Positions 29,727 to 38,926 of a DNA stretch of 64,000 nucleotides are shown in pieces (the stretch's first letter is position 1; every line of letters starts with the position of its first letter). The notes beneath the pieces are model-generated. The model saw only the letters and a list, made by a program, of their open reading frames with translations. It was not told the DNA's origin and did not search any database. Position numbers and translations under genes: made by a program. Source of the DNA: Marinobacter sp. BW6 (GTDB lineage Bacteria; Pseudomonadota; Gammaproteobacteria; Pseudomonadales; Oleiphilaceae); contig NZ_VIRN01000037.1 in the NCBI RefSeq assembly GCF_008107725.1, forward strand, positions 519,770 to 583,769, in the 5' to 3' direction.

Positions 29727-30383
29727 TCAGAACCGATAGCCCACGCCCAATGTGAACACTACCGGATTGATCTCCATTTCGACCGTTTCGTCAATGGCTC
29801 CGGAGAACTGGGCGTCCGTTTCCAGCAGGGTATAGCGAACATCGAAATTGACCATTACCGGCACCCCAAAATCCAGCTCAACACCCGCCAGAAATGTCGG
29901 AGTAAAGGTGCTCTCCAGATTAACGTCCAGGCCAGCGGGCGTGGCGCTCTCATCATAAAACTTGTTGAAAGCAACACCGGCACCAAGGTAAGGCGTGACA
30001 GCAGATGTATCGTCAATAAACAGGTTCACTGTGAGATAGGTCGGGGCATACTTGACGTCACCTATATTTCCGAGGCCCAGGTCCTTCAACCGTTGATTGC
30101 CTTCGATGTCCGGCGAATACGGCAACGAGGAACTGATTTCCAGGGCTACAGAGTCGGTGACAAACCAACCAAGCGCACCCCCGAGGGTGACATCGCTCTC
30201 CAGCCTCACACCGCTTCGGGGTATCGCTGAAAAGCTCTCACTTCCGGTATCCGGATCCATTGCACTTACGCCAGCCCGGACATAAAAATCACCGGCTTCA
30301 GCGAGAACTGGCGCAGCCAGAGACATTCCCAACAATGACAAAATCGCTGTGCTCGCCACACTTGGAAAAGAAAATCCCTTCAT
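29727..30383 (-). CDS. ompW: OmpW-family outer-membrane beta-barrel protein
   Basis: Small 8-stranded outer-membrane channel for hydrophobic molecules. The 218-residue precursor starts at the ATG at 30383 (GGGAGGG upstream), with a signal peptide ending near APVLAEAG. Barrel motifs follow: AGDFYVRAGVSAMDPDTGS, GGALGWFVTDSVALEISSSL, PTYLTVNLFIDDTSAVTPYL, and the C-terminal FTLGVGYRF with terminal Phe for BamA recognition. An upstream ATG at 30425 is less likely. Members of this family in hydrocarbon degraders may admit alkanes; that is inference. Confidence 0.9.
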   Translation of the reverse strand: MKGFSFPSVASTAILSLLGMSLAAPVLAEAGDFYVRAGVSAMDPDTGSESFSAIPRSGVRLESDVTLGGALGWFVTDSVALEISSSLPYSPDIEGNQRLKDLGLGNIGDVKYAPTYLTVNLFIDDTSAVTPYLGAGVAFNKFYDESATPAGLDVNLESTFTPTFLAGVELDFGVPVMVNFDVRYTLLETDAQFSGAIDETVEMEINPVVFTLGVGYRF

Positions 30384-30538
30384 GATGCTTCCCTCCCCGG
30401 AACGTATTCTGATGGGATGATTCAATGCTCTTGTTTATATTCTGAGCTTTTTAAGCGTAGCTACGATTTTCTCCAGCGGTATTGACCGATATCATTAACG
30501 TTGAACTTCTCGGGCGTATGCAGGTTGCCTACCAATCC

Positions 30539-30931
30539 TCATTCAGTGAGGTGCTCAGAAAGCTTCGCCCTGATCTCATCAGGAATCGGCAGTGCCTTCT
30601 CGGTTTCGTAATCGAAATGAATCAACACTGCGACACCCCGGGCAATCTGCTTGTCGCCCTGCCAGGCTTCCTGAACCACATGAAATGAGGAATTGCCGAT
30701 CTTACCGATGCCCGTTTTGATCTTGACCGGAATATGCCAGTAGCTCTGTGCCATCAGATCAATCTCCAGTCGTGCAATGATCAGCGGCCAGGTCTCGGCT
30801 TCAAGGGTCGGGTGAAAAATACGGAAAACCGGCGTCCTGGCCTGCTCGAACCAGACCGGCAAAGTGGTGTTACTGATGTGCCCGAGGGCATCGGTATCGC
30901 TGAAACGTGGTTCCAGTTCCAGATGAAACAT
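30539..30931 (-). CDS. acyl-CoA thioesterase, 4HBT hotdog family
   Basis: Likely hydrolyses acyl-CoA or similar thioesters in the cytosol. The 130-residue protein has a single hotdog fold with the catalytic-Asp motif FSDTDALGHISN (residues 10-21), followed by LPVWFEQAR on the central helix, as in YbgC/FadM-like enzymes. Substrate is not predictable. It stands alone on the minus strand between ompW and the sugar dehydrogenase gene. Confidence 0.85.
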   Translation of the reverse strand: MFHLELEPRFSDTDALGHISNTTLPVWFEQARTPVFRIFHPTLEAETWPLIIARLEIDLMAQSYWHIPVKIKTGIGKIGNSSFHVVQEAWQGDKQIARGVAVLIHFDYETEKALPIPDEIRAKLSEHLTE

Positions 30932-30999
30932 AGCGGCTTCCCTCTTTCTGAAAACCGCCTACTATACACCGGCCGGGCCTAAAGACCCCAGAGCTGAGA

Positions 31000-32580
31000 C
31001 TAAGGCAGGATACGCAGAATCCGTCCATCCGCACTGTCAGTTAGCAGATACACCGCGCCATCAGGCCCGGTAGCCACGTCCCGGATCCGTTCGCCAATTG
31101 CTTCGAACAAACTCTCCACGTCGCTTGCTTGGCCAGCTTCCAGCGTGACGCGGTGAACGCTTTTATCAGCAAGGGCGCCGACCAGGAGGTGTCCCTGCCA
31201 GTCCGGAAACAGGTCACCCCGATAGCGGGTTATGCCTGAAGGGGCAATTGAGGGCGTCCAGTGCAACAACGGTTGCTCCATACCTTCCCGCTCAACAAAC
31301 GGCGTGATCATCGCGCCGGTGTAATCGATGCCGTGCGTGATCACCGGCCAGCCATAGTTGTGCCCCGGCTCAATATTGTTGATCTCATCCCCGCCACGCG
31401 GGCCGTGTTCATGGGCAATCAGCAGGCCCTCAACGGAATCGTAGACCAGCCCCTGAACATTGCGGTGCCCGTAACTGTAGATTTCCGGGAGAGCGTCTTC
31501 CCTGCCAACGAAGGGGTTGTCTGCGGGTGCAGTGCCATCCGGATTCAGCCGGACAATCTTGCCAAGGTGACTGGACAAGTCCTGCGCCTGCTCACGGTAG
31601 TCGAACCCGTCCCCCAGGGTCACAATCAGCGTACCATCAGGAAGCCAGGCCATTCGGCCACCGAAGTGGGCACTACCCTGCTTCGCGGGTTTAGCCCGGA
31701 ATATCTCGACAACGTCCCTCAAGGCCATTCCCTGTAACTGACCACGGGCAACGCAAAGATGATTGGCAGAGGCGGTGCCGCAGGCGTATGCCAGAAAGAT
31801 CTCTTGATTGGCCCCAAACTCTGGCGACAGCAGGACATCAAAAAGGCCTGCCTGGGCATCATTGAAAACCGGCGGCACACCGGTAATCGGCTCCTGGCTC
31901 AACTCCCAGTCCACCAAGATGCGCCGAAGTCGCCCTGCCCGCTCGGTTACCAGGGCGCCACCGTCTGGGAGAAACGCCAAAGACCAGGGATGCTCCAGCC
32001 CGGAGACCATGGTCTCGACAGTGTAATCGCTGGAAGGTTGAGCCTGAATCGGCCCTGGCAGCCACCCAAGGCCGGCAGTCAAGCAACAGGTCAACAAGGC
32101 CGCCGAGGCACGGACACTACCACCCTTCTGAGGTTTCGCCGTCAACCGTCCAAACAGCCCACCAGCAAACGCCGCCGTCAGCACCATGGCAATCAACCCA
32201 CCATCGGAGCGGGTTGCCGCAATCAAAGTAGGCATGGGAGCCAGCGCATTGGCAACCAGGAGCGCAAACCACAACCCGATTCCGCCCGCCAGGGCGAACA
32301 GGGGTACCCGCAGACCAAGTCCCACCAAACGAGATACAGCGCTAGCAACGGTCTGGGACACCAGGAAACTGACACCGAAGAGAATCCCGTACAGGGGTGC
32401 AAAGGAGACCAAATCATGAACCGTGGCGGACACGCGGGCATCAATTCCAACCGCCACACCCATAGCCTGAAGGGCCAACAGGTTGAACTGGGTCTGAACC
32501 AAGGTGCCAAGAACCACCCCGGCCACCAACGCAACCACGAAACTTATGACGCTTTTCATCTTTCCCTGCCTGCCAGCCAT
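31000..32580 (-). CDS. PQQ-type aldose/sorbosone dehydrogenase fused to an N-terminal membrane module
   Basis: Probably a periplasmic quinoprotein sugar dehydrogenase. From the ATG at 32580 (GGAGG eight bases upstream) it has 526 residues. Residues 9-28, 57-80, 91-112, 127-146 and 156-175 are hydrophobic segments. From about 185 a GSDH six-bladed propeller follows (LEHPWSLAFLPDGGALVTER, HFGGRMAWLPDGTLIVTLGD, IYSYGHRNVQGL, EHGPRGGDEINNI, NYGWPVITHG, RDVATGPDGAVYLLTDS). Soluble YliI-type enzymes have only a signal peptide, so the membrane part is unusual. A start at 32559 is an alternative. Confidence 0.85.
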   Translation of the reverse strand: MAGRQGKMKSVISFVVALVAGVVLGTLVQTQFNLLALQAMGVAVGIDARVSATVHDLVSFAPLYGILFGVSFLVSQTVASAVSRLVGLGLRVPLFALAGGIGLWFALLVANALAPMPTLIAATRSDGGLIAMVLTAAFAGGLFGRLTAKPQKGGSVRASAALLTCCLTAGLGWLPGPIQAQPSSDYTVETMVSGLEHPWSLAFLPDGGALVTERAGRLRRILVDWELSQEPITGVPPVFNDAQAGLFDVLLSPEFGANQEIFLAYACGTASANHLCVARGQLQGMALRDVVEIFRAKPAKQGSAHFGGRMAWLPDGTLIVTLGDGFDYREQAQDLSSHLGKIVRLNPDGTAPADNPFVGREDALPEIYSYGHRNVQGLVYDSVEGLLIAHEHGPRGGDEINNIEPGHNYGWPVITHGIDYTGAMITPFVEREGMEQPLLHWTPSIAPSGITRYRGDLFPDWQGHLLVGALADKSVHRVTLEAGQASDVESLFEAIGERIRDVATGPDGAVYLLTDSADGRILRILP

Positions 32581-32640
32581 TGAGTCCGCCTCCAAAACCG
32601 TTTGCCGTTTATACGAGCCATTCTGTCCGATACAAACACA

Positions 32641-32671
32641 AAAAAGCCGGAGCATCACGCTCCGGCTTTTC
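32641..32671 (-). terminator. intrinsic terminator of fpr
   Basis: AAAAGCCGGAGC (32642-32653) pairs with GCTCCGGCTTTT (32659-32670). It lies between fpr and the start of the downstream dehydrogenase gene. Confidence 0.85.
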
Positions 32672-32695
32672 TTGAGACGGGATCAGCCTGCAAAT

Positions 32696-33466
32696 TCACT
32701 GTTCCACAAAGGCCCGCTCAATCACATAATGGCCCATGTCGCCACCGCGGGCTTCCTTGAATCCCATATTGTTCAGGATGGCGCAGGTGTCCTTGAGCAT
32801 GCTTGGGCTCCCGCAGATCATGAATCGGTCATTCTCGGGGTCAAAATCCGGCAGGTCCAGATCACGGGTGATCTTTCCGGTTTCCATGGCATCGGTCAGC
32901 CGGCCCTGGTTGCGGAACTCTTCCCGAGTAACGGTGGGATAGTAGACCAGCTTGCCCTGCACCATTTCGCCGAAATATTCGTTCTCTGGCAGCTCCTCGA
33001 TTTCCTTCTGGTAGGCCAGTTCTGAGATGTAACGAACACCATGGGTCAGGATGACTTTGTCGAACGCCTCGTAGACCTCAGGGTCCTTGATAATGCTCAT
33101 GAACGGTGCGAGCCCGGTGCCGGTGCTAATCAGCCACAAGTTCTTGCCCGGCAGAAGATTGTCCAGAATCAGGGTACCCGTCGGTTTGCGGCTCACCAGA
33201 ATTTCGTCACCCACCTGGATCTTCTGCAGGCGGGATGTCAGTGGGCCGTCCTGCACCTTGATCGAGAAGAACTCAAGCTCTTCCTCGTAGTTGGCACTGG
33301 CAATACTGTAGGCGCGCATCAGAGGCTTGCCTTCGGTTTCCAGACCGATCATGACAAAATGACCGTTCTTGAAACGAAAGCCCGGATCCCGGCTTGTGGT
33401 AAAGCTGAACAGGGTATCGTTCCAGTGATGGACGCTGGTAACTTTCTCTTTGATCAGGTTGCTCAT
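32696..33466 (-). CDS. fpr: ferredoxin/flavodoxin-NADP+ reductase
   Basis: FAD enzyme moving electrons between NADPH and ferredoxin or flavodoxin; protects against oxidative stress and supplies Fe-S and radical-SAM enzymes. The 256-residue protein has the FAD motif MRAYSIAS, NADP motif ISTGTGLAPFMSI, MICGSPSMLKDT, and the bacterial subclass C-terminus IERAFVEQ. It is divergent from a LysR regulator gene, the same arrangement as fpr-finR in Pseudomonas putida, where FinR activates fpr under superoxide stress. Confidence 0.95.
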   Translation of the reverse strand: MSNLIKEKVTSVHHWNDTLFSFTTSRDPGFRFKNGHFVMIGLETEGKPLMRAYSIASANYEEELEFFSIKVQDGPLTSRLQKIQVGDEILVSRKPTGTLILDNLLPGKNLWLISTGTGLAPFMSIIKDPEVYEAFDKVILTHGVRYISELAYQKEIEELPENEYFGEMVQGKLVYYPTVTREEFRNQGRLTDAMETGKITRDLDLPDFDPENDRFMICGSPSMLKDTCAILNNMGFKEARGGDMGHYVIERAFVEQ

Positions 33467-33559
33467 GTAAACCTCTTGCCTGTTCGATACGCTGTTTTAC
33501 GGCGAATGATTTAACTTTGGATTGCGCTAAGTCTAACCCGGCACTAACCTATCGGGAAA

Positions 33560-33574
33560 ATGGGATATTCTCAT
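33560..33574. promoter_or_regulatory. candidate LysR-type (FinR) binding site between fpr and finR
   Basis: ATGGGATATTCTCAT is an inverted repeat with one mismatched pair and contains T-N11-A, the core of LysR boxes. It lies 38 bp before the regulator start and 94 bp before fpr, suiting autorepression plus fpr activation. Confidence 0.45.
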
Positions 33575-33611
33575 AACCTTATTCGAGTGAGCCGATTAAG
33601 AGCGAAAAGTT

Positions 33612-34496
33612 ATGAAATACAGTTTCCGACAGCTGGAAGTTTTCCTTGCAGCGGCGCACTTCCAGAACATTACCCGCGCTGCCGAATCGTTGGCCATGTC
33701 CCAGTCCGCAGCCAGCAGTGCGCTGAAAGAACTGGAAAACCAGTTCGATATCCAGCTGTTCGACCGCGTTGGGAAACGGCTCCAGTTAAACGAACTCGGG
33801 CGACTGTACCGTCCCAAGGTCGAAGCCGTCCTGGCACAGGCCAATGAGCTGGAACAGGCGTTGAGCAAGCACACGGAAGTGGGCGCCCTGAAAGTCGGGG
33901 CCACGCTTACTATCGGAAACTATCTGGCCGTGGGCGTCATGGCCCAATACATGAATACCCCTACCCATCCCAGAGTTTCCCTGGAAGTGGCCAACACCAG
34001 CACCATTGCCAGACGCGTCAAGGACTTCGAGCTGGACATTGGTCTGATCGAGGGCGAACTTCAGTCGTCCGAGCTGGATGTGCTGCCCTGGCGAGGTGAT
34101 GAACTGGTGGTGTTTTGCTCTCCCAGCCACCCACTGGCGAGCCGGGATTCGCTATCGGATGAGGACCTGCGCAACGCCACCTGGATCATGCGCGAGCAAG
34201 GCTCAGGCACCCGCCAGAGCTTTGAGCGGGGTATGCATGGCCTGCTGCCTGATCTGAACGTACTGCTGGAACTGGAACACACGGAAGCCATCAAGCGGGC
34301 GGTAGAGGCAGACCTCGGCATTGGCTGCCTGTCGGAGGTAGTCCTGGCCGACGCGTTCAAGCGAGGCAGCCTGGTTCCTCTCACGGTCCCTGCTCACCGA
34401 CGATTTGATCGACAGTTCTACTTCATCCTGCACAAGCAGAAATACCGCAGCGCCGGCATTGATGCCTGGATAGAGCTCTGTCGGCAGCTACGCTGA
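33612..34496 (+). CDS. finR: LysR-family regulator, FinR-like
   Basis: Transcriptional regulator, probably of the divergent fpr. The 294-residue protein has the LysR N-terminal helix-turn-helix (FRQLEVFLAAAHFQNITRAA, then AMSQSAASSALKELENQF) and a periplasmic-binding-like effector domain from about residue 90. Assignment as FinR rests on its position opposite fpr; other LysR regulators cannot be excluded from sequence alone. The last 9 bp overlap the convergent miaE 3' end. Confidence 0.85.
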   Translation: MKYSFRQLEVFLAAAHFQNITRAAESLAMSQSAASSALKELENQFDIQLFDRVGKRLQLNELGRLYRPKVEAVLAQANELEQALSKHTEVGALKVGATLTIGNYLAVGVMAQYMNTPTHPRVSLEVANTSTIARRVKDFELDIGLIEGELQSSELDVLPWRGDELVVFCSPSHPLASRDSLSDEDLRNATWIMREQGSGTRQSFERGMHGLLPDLNVLLELEHTEAIKRAVEADLGIGCLSEVVLADAFKRGSLVPLTVPAHRRFDRQFYFILHKQKYRSAGIDAWIELCRQLR

Positions 34497-35096
34497 AACC
34501 GGCCCACTGTGGAAACGGAACTCAGTATCCGGATCCTCGATCAAGCCCCTCTCAAGCGACAGAAAACCGTCCACGCGCGCCTCGATCGGCCCTCCCGCGG
34601 CTTGCTCAGCCAGTGACAGATAATCCTGGTAATGCCGGGCTTCGGATTTCAGCAAACTGGTGTAGAAATCCGCCAGCTTCTCATCCAGGAACGGAGCCAG
34701 GGCGGCAAAACGCTCACAGGAACGCGCTTCGATAATGGCGCCCACAATCAACACATCCACCAGACGCCCGGGATCTTCTGCGCGGACTTCCTGTCTCAAT
34801 CCTGCGGCGTAACGAGCCGGTGTCAGGTGACAATAGTCCACGCCGCGCTTGTTCATGATCGCGAGCACCTGCTCGAAATGCCGGAGCTCCTCCCGTGCCA
34901 GGCGGGACATCTTGTTCAGCAGGTCGGTATTGTCGACATATCGATACATCAGGCTGAGCGCGGTGGAGGCGGCCTTTTTCTCGCAATGGGCGTGATCGAT
35001 CAGCATCAGGTCCTGGTTCGCCAGGGCATTGTCGATCCATTGTTGCGGGGTCCGGCACGGCAGGAAGTTGTGAATCTCTTGCAGGGCGTCGTTCAT
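34488..35096 (-). CDS. miaE: tRNA-(ms2io6A)-hydroxylase
   Basis: Diiron monooxygenase that hydroxylates the isopentenyl group of ms2i6A37 in tRNAs reading codons that begin with U. From the ATG at 35096 it is 202 residues, ferritin-like, with the paired metal-binding motifs EELRHFEQV and EARHYQDYL plus DHAHCEKKAAS and EARSCERFAAL. The frame is open 24 codons further upstream without conserved residues. Its 3' end overlaps finR by 9 bp on the opposite strand. Confidence 0.92.
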   Translation of the reverse strand: MNDALQEIHNFLPCRTPQQWIDNALANQDLMLIDHAHCEKKAASTALSLMYRYVDNTDLLNKMSRLAREELRHFEQVLAIMNKRGVDYCHLTPARYAAGLRQEVRAEDPGRLVDVLIVGAIIEARSCERFAALAPFLDEKLADFYTSLLKSEARHYQDYLSLAEQAAGGPIEARVDGFLSLERGLIEDPDTEFRFHSGPVSA

Positions 35097-35213
35097 GGTC
35101 GAATACAGTTGTTGGTTTGCGGCCGGCGAGTATAGCGCACTTAACAGATCTCTCCGACCTCTGTCCAACTTAACTTTATAAGGGGTTTCCTATAGAATGC
35201 AGCGCCAGAATAA

Positions 35214-35273
35214 GGAGTCTCTGAATAAACCCTGAAACCCCATCGGTGATTTGAGGCATTATTCAGAGGCTCC
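35214..35273 (+). promoter_or_regulatory. long hairpin in the acnB leader region
   Basis: GGAGTCTCTGAATAA (35214-35228) pairs over all 15 positions (one as G-U) with TTATTCAGAGGCTCC (35259-35273). The 30-nt loop can pair further: CCT (35231-35233) with AGG (35254-35256), and AAA with TTT. It ends 76 bp before the acnB GTG. A TATAGAAT at 35191-35198 upstream is a plausible -10, which would place the hairpin in the 5' leader. It may be a regulatory RNA structure or an old repeat insertion. Confidence 0.65.
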
Positions 35274-35349
35274 TGCGGCCTTTCCGCCAAAAACCTCCCG
35301 CCAGGCATGAAGCCGGCGCGGGACATTCCAACTGATGAGGGTCCATATC

Positions 35350-37944
35350 GTGTTAGAAGCCTATCGTGAACACGTTGCTGAACGTGAAGCCCTGGGTATT
35401 CCTCCCAAGCCCCTGAACGCCGAGCAGACCGCTGCTCTGGTCGATCTGCTGAAGAATCCGCCGGCCGGTGAGGAAGATACCCTGGTGTATCTCCTGGAAA
35501 ACCGCATTCCGCCGGGCGTCGACGAAGCCGCCTACGTGAAAGCAGCTTTCCTGACCGCCATTGTTAAAGGCGAAGCTTCCTCTCCCCTTCTGAACAAGCA
35601 GAAAGCGGTTCAGCTGCTGGGCATGATGCAGGGTGGCTACAACATCGCGACCCTGGTTGACCTTCTTGACGATTCCGAACTGGCAGAGCTTGCCGGCGAG
35701 CAGCTCAAGCGCACCCTGCTGATGTTCGACGCCTTCAACGATGTGAAGGAAAAGATGGACGCAGGCAACGCGGTGGCCAAGGCCGTTGTTGAATCCTGGG
35801 CCAATGCCGAGTGGTTCACCAACAAGAAGAAGGTTCCCGAGAGCACCAAGATGGTGGTGTTCAAGGTAACCGGCGAAACCAATACCGATGACCTGTCTCC
35901 CGCTCCGGATGCCTGGTCCCGTCCGGATATCCCGCTGCACGCCCGCGCTGCCTACAAAATGGAACGCGACGGCCTGAAGCCGGAAGAGCCGGGTGTTACC
36001 GGCCCGATGAGCCAGATCGACGAAATCAAGGCCAAGGGCCTGCCGGTTGCCTTCGTTGGTGATGTGGTCGGTACCGGCTCCTCACGTAAATCTGCCACTA
36101 ACTCCGTTCTGTGGTTCTTCGGTGAAGACGTTCCGGGCGTACCGAACAAGCGCGCCGGCGGTGTCTGCATCGGTAACAAGGTTGCTCCGATCTTCTTCAA
36201 CACCATGGAAGACGCTGGCGCCCTGGTATTTGAAGCACCGGTTGACGATCTGAACATGGGCGACGTCATCGACATCCGCCCGTACGAAGGCAAGATCCTG
36301 AACGAAGCTGGCGAAACCATCTCCGAGTTCGGCTTCAAGTCCGACGTGATCCTGGATGAAGTTCAGGCCGGTGGCCGTATTCCGCTGATCATCGGCCGTG
36401 GCCTGACCGCCAAGGCCCGCGCAGCACTCGGCCTGGGCGCCACTGACATCTTCCGCCTGCCGAAGGATCCGGAAGCCGGCACCAAAGGCTTCACCCTGGG
36501 CCAGAAGATGGTCGGCAAGGCCTGCGGCCTGGAAGAAGGCAAAGGCGTTCGTCCGAACACCTACTGCGAACCGCACATGACCACCGTCGGTTCCCAGGAC
36601 ACCACTGGCCCGATGACCCGTGACGAGCTGAAAGATCTGGCGTGTCTGGGCTTCCAGGCTGACCTGGTGATGCAGTCCTTCTGTCACACCGCCGCGTATC
36701 CGAAGCCGGTTGACGTGGAAATGCAGCACACTATGCCGGACTTTATCCAGACCCGTGGCGGCGTTGCGCTGCGTCCGGGTGACGGCATCATCCACTCCTG
36801 GTTGAACCGCATGCTGCTGCCGGACACCGTTGGTACCGGTGGTGACTCCCACACCCGTTTCCCGATGGGCATCTCCTTCCCGGCCGGTTCCGGTCTGGTG
36901 GCGTTTGCCGCTGCAACCGGCGTTATGCCGCTGGATATGCCGGAATCTGTTCTGGTTCGCTTCAAGGGCGAAATGCAGCCGGGTATCACCCTTCGTGACC
37001 TCGTACATGCCATTCCGCTGTACGGCATCAAGCAAGGCATTCTGACCGTTGAGAAGAAAGGCAAGATCAACGAATTCTCCGGTCGCATCCTTGAGATCGA
37101 AGGTCTTGAGCACCTGACCGTTGAGCAGGCATTCGAGTTGTCCGACGCTTCTGCCGAGCGCTCAGCAGCCGGTTGTACCATCAACCTGTCTGAGGAGTCT
37201 GTGGCCGAGTACCTGCGTTCCAACATCACTATGCTGCGCTGGATGATCGCCGAAGGTTACGGCGACCCGCGCACCCTGGAGCGTCGCGCCCAGCAGATGG
37301 AAGAGTGGCTGGCCGATCCGAAACTCATGCGTGCCGACAAGGACGCAGAGTATGCCCACGTGGTGGAAATCGACCTGGCCGAAATCAAAGAGCCGATCGT
37401 TTGCTGCCCGAACGACCCGGACGACGCCCGGACTCTGTCCGAAGTGGCCGGCGACAAAGTAGACGAAGTATTCATCGGCTCCTGCATGACCAACATCGGT
37501 CACTTCCGCGCGGCTGGTAAACTGCTGGCGCAGAACAAGGAGCCCCTGAAAACCCGTCTGTGGATGTCACCTCCCACCAAGATGGACCAGGCCCAGCTGA
37601 TGGAAGAAGGTTACTTCAACATCTACGGCACTGCCGGTGTTCGCACCGAGATGCCGGGCTGCTCCCTCTGCATGGGCAACCAGGCCCGTGTGGCAGCCAA
37701 AAGCACCGTGCTGTCCACCTCCACCCGTAACTTCCCGAACCGTCTGGGCGATGGTGCCAACGTGTACCTGACCTCTGCGGAACTGGCAGCGGTTGGCGCG
37801 GTACTGGGCAAACTCCCCTCCGCCGAGGAATACATGGAGTACGCCAAGGACCTGAACAGCATGTCGAAAGAGATCTACAAGTATCTCAACTTCGACCAGA
37901 TGGAGAACTACACCAAGAAGGCCTCTGAGGCGAATGTTGCCTGA
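35350..37944 (+). CDS. acnB: aconitate hydratase B
   Basis: Main TCA-cycle aconitase, isomerising citrate to isocitrate with a [4Fe-4S] cluster; the apo-protein is an mRNA-binding regulator in E. coli. From the GTG at 35350 (GAGGG eight bases upstream) it has 864 residues (E. coli 865), beginning with the HEAT-like domain ([20 protein letters not shown]). The swivel domain has [20 protein letters not shown]. The cluster cysteines lie in MQSFCHT and, at the C-terminus, IGSCMTNIG with [11 protein letters not shown]. An ATG at 35335 is upstream, but the GTG matches the family start. Confidence 0.97.
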   Translation: MLEAYREHVAEREALGIPPKPLNAEQTAALVDLLKNPPAGEEDTLVYLLENRIPPGVDEAAYVKAAFLTAIVKGEASSPLLNKQKAVQLLGMMQGGYNIATLVDLLDDSELAELAGEQLKRTLLMFDAFNDVKEKMDAGNAVAKAVVESWANAEWFTNKKKVPESTKMVVFKVTGETNTDDLSPAPDAWSRPDIPLHARAAYKMERDGLKPEEPGVTGPMSQIDEIKAKGLPVAFVGDVVGTGSSRKSATNSVLWFFGEDVPGVPNKRAGGVCIGNKVAPIFFNTMEDAGALVFEAPVDDLNMGDVIDIRPYEGKILNEAGETISEFGFKSDVILDEVQAGGRIPLIIGRGLTAKARAALGLGATDIFRLPKDPEAGTKGFTLGQKMVGKACGLEEGKGVRPNTYCEPHMTTVGSQDTTGPMTRDELKDLACLGFQADLVMQSFCHTAAYPKPVDVEMQHTMPDFIQTRGGVALRPGDGIIHSWLNRMLLPDTVGTGGDSHTRFPMGISFPAGSGLVAFAAATGVMPLDMPESVLVRFKGEMQPGITLRDLVHAIPLYGIKQGILTVEKKGKINEFSGRILEIEGLEHLTVEQAFELSDASAERSAAGCTINLSEESVAEYLRSNITMLRWMIAEGYGDPRTLERRAQQMEEWLADPKLMRADKDAEYAHVVEIDLAEIKEPIVCCPNDPDDARTLSEVAGDKVDEVFIGSCMTNIGHFRAAGKLLAQNKEPLKTRLWMSPPTKMDQAQLMEEGYFNIYGTAGVRTEMPGCSLCMGNQARVAAKSTVLSTSTRNFPNRLGDGANVYLTSAELAAVGAVLGKLPSAEEYMEYAKDLNSMSKEIYKYLNFDQMENYTKKASEANVA

Positions 37945-37970
37945 GCAGTGACCTTTTCGGTTTAGCGCCA

Positions 37971-38002
37971 TAAAAACGCCAGCCTGCGGGCTGGCGTTTT
38001 TT
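37971..38002. terminator. terminator after acnB
   Basis: AAAAACGCCAGCC (37972-37984) pairs with GGCTGGCGTTTTT (37989-38001) around TGCG. It serves acnB and the convergent tauE-like gene. Confidence 0.92.
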
Positions 38003-38051
38003 TATGCGTCTTGGCCTAACAAAGACTGTTCCGCACTCGACCTGTCGGCGA

Positions 38052-38798
38052 TCAGTAAAGTATCAGCCTCACCAATATCGCCGCCACCATCACCAGGGTA
38101 ATTACTTTGATCCAGCGGGCTCCTCGCTTGCTCATGTTCACTCTGGTCGCAATGAAAGCACCGGAGATATTACCCACTGCCAGCGTCAGACCCACACCCC
38201 ACCGAACCTGATCGTTGAGCGCGAACACCACGAGGGCGGCAAACGTAAAAGGCAACACGATCGATACCTTAAGGACGTTCACCTGACGCAGGTCGATCTT
38301 GAGCATGTGGTAAAGCACCACAATGAACAGCACACCCACACCTACCTGAATGAATCCGCCATACATGCCAACGACGAACATCACCATATAGATGGCCGGA
38401 CTCAGGCGCTCGGGGGTCAACGGACGGGTATTCAAAATGGGTTGTGGCAACAACATAAACACCGAAGCGCCGATCATGGCGGACACCAACACCCATTCGA
38501 ACACAGCGTCAGGCACCCAGGTTGCAATCCAGGCGCCCAGCAGCGAGCCAAGAACCGCCGGTAAGGCCAAATGCAAACTGACAATCAGGTTGCCATGCCC
38601 CATCCGGTAGAAACTGCCGACTGCCGTAATGCTCTGCAGGGTTATAGCCACCCTATTGGTGCCGTTGGCCACTTGTGGCGGCAAACCCAGAAACATCAAC
38701 AACGGCAGAGTCAGCATGGAGCCGCCAGCTGAGAGGACGTTAATAAACCCGGCAAGGCCGCCGATCGACAATAAAGCCAGGACTTCCAGAACAGTCAC
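38052..38798 (-). CDS. TauE/SafE-family membrane transporter
   Basis: Inner-membrane protein of the sulfite/organosulfonate exporter family. The 248 residues are hydrophobic, with about eight predicted membrane segments and the family repeats GGLAGFINVLSAGGSMLTLP (N-terminal) and GMYGGFIQVGVGVLFIVVLY (C-terminal). The first repeat and ANGTNRVAITLQSI are characteristic. Substrate cannot be deduced, as no sulfur genes adjoin. It is the only gene of its unit between acnB and putP. Confidence 0.88.
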   Translation of the reverse strand: MTVLEVLALLSIGGLAGFINVLSAGGSMLTLPLLMFLGLPPQVANGTNRVAITLQSITAVGSFYRMGHGNLIVSLHLALPAVLGSLLGAWIATWVPDAVFEWVLVSAMIGASVFMLLPQPILNTRPLTPERLSPAIYMVMFVVGMYGGFIQVGVGVLFIVVLYHMLKIDLRQVNVLKVSIVLPFTFAALVVFALNDQVRWGVGLTLAVGNISGAFIATRVNMSKRGARWIKVITLVMVAAILVRLILY

Positions 38799-38867
38799 TC
38801 ATTGCGCTCCGTTGCGGATTGAGACGTCGTCATGAAAGAGACAACCGATTCAGCGTCATTATGACCA

Positions 38868-38896
38868 AAAAAAGGACTCCCGAAGGAGCCCTTTTA
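38868..38896 (-). terminator. intrinsic terminator of putP
   Basis: AAAAGGACTCC (38870-38880) pairs with GGAGCCCTTTT (38885-38895) around CGAA with one G-U pair; read leftwards a run of seven Ts follows. Confidence 0.8.
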
Positions 38897-38926
38897 CTTC
38901 ATGAAACACAGTTTGCGTGGTTTTCG

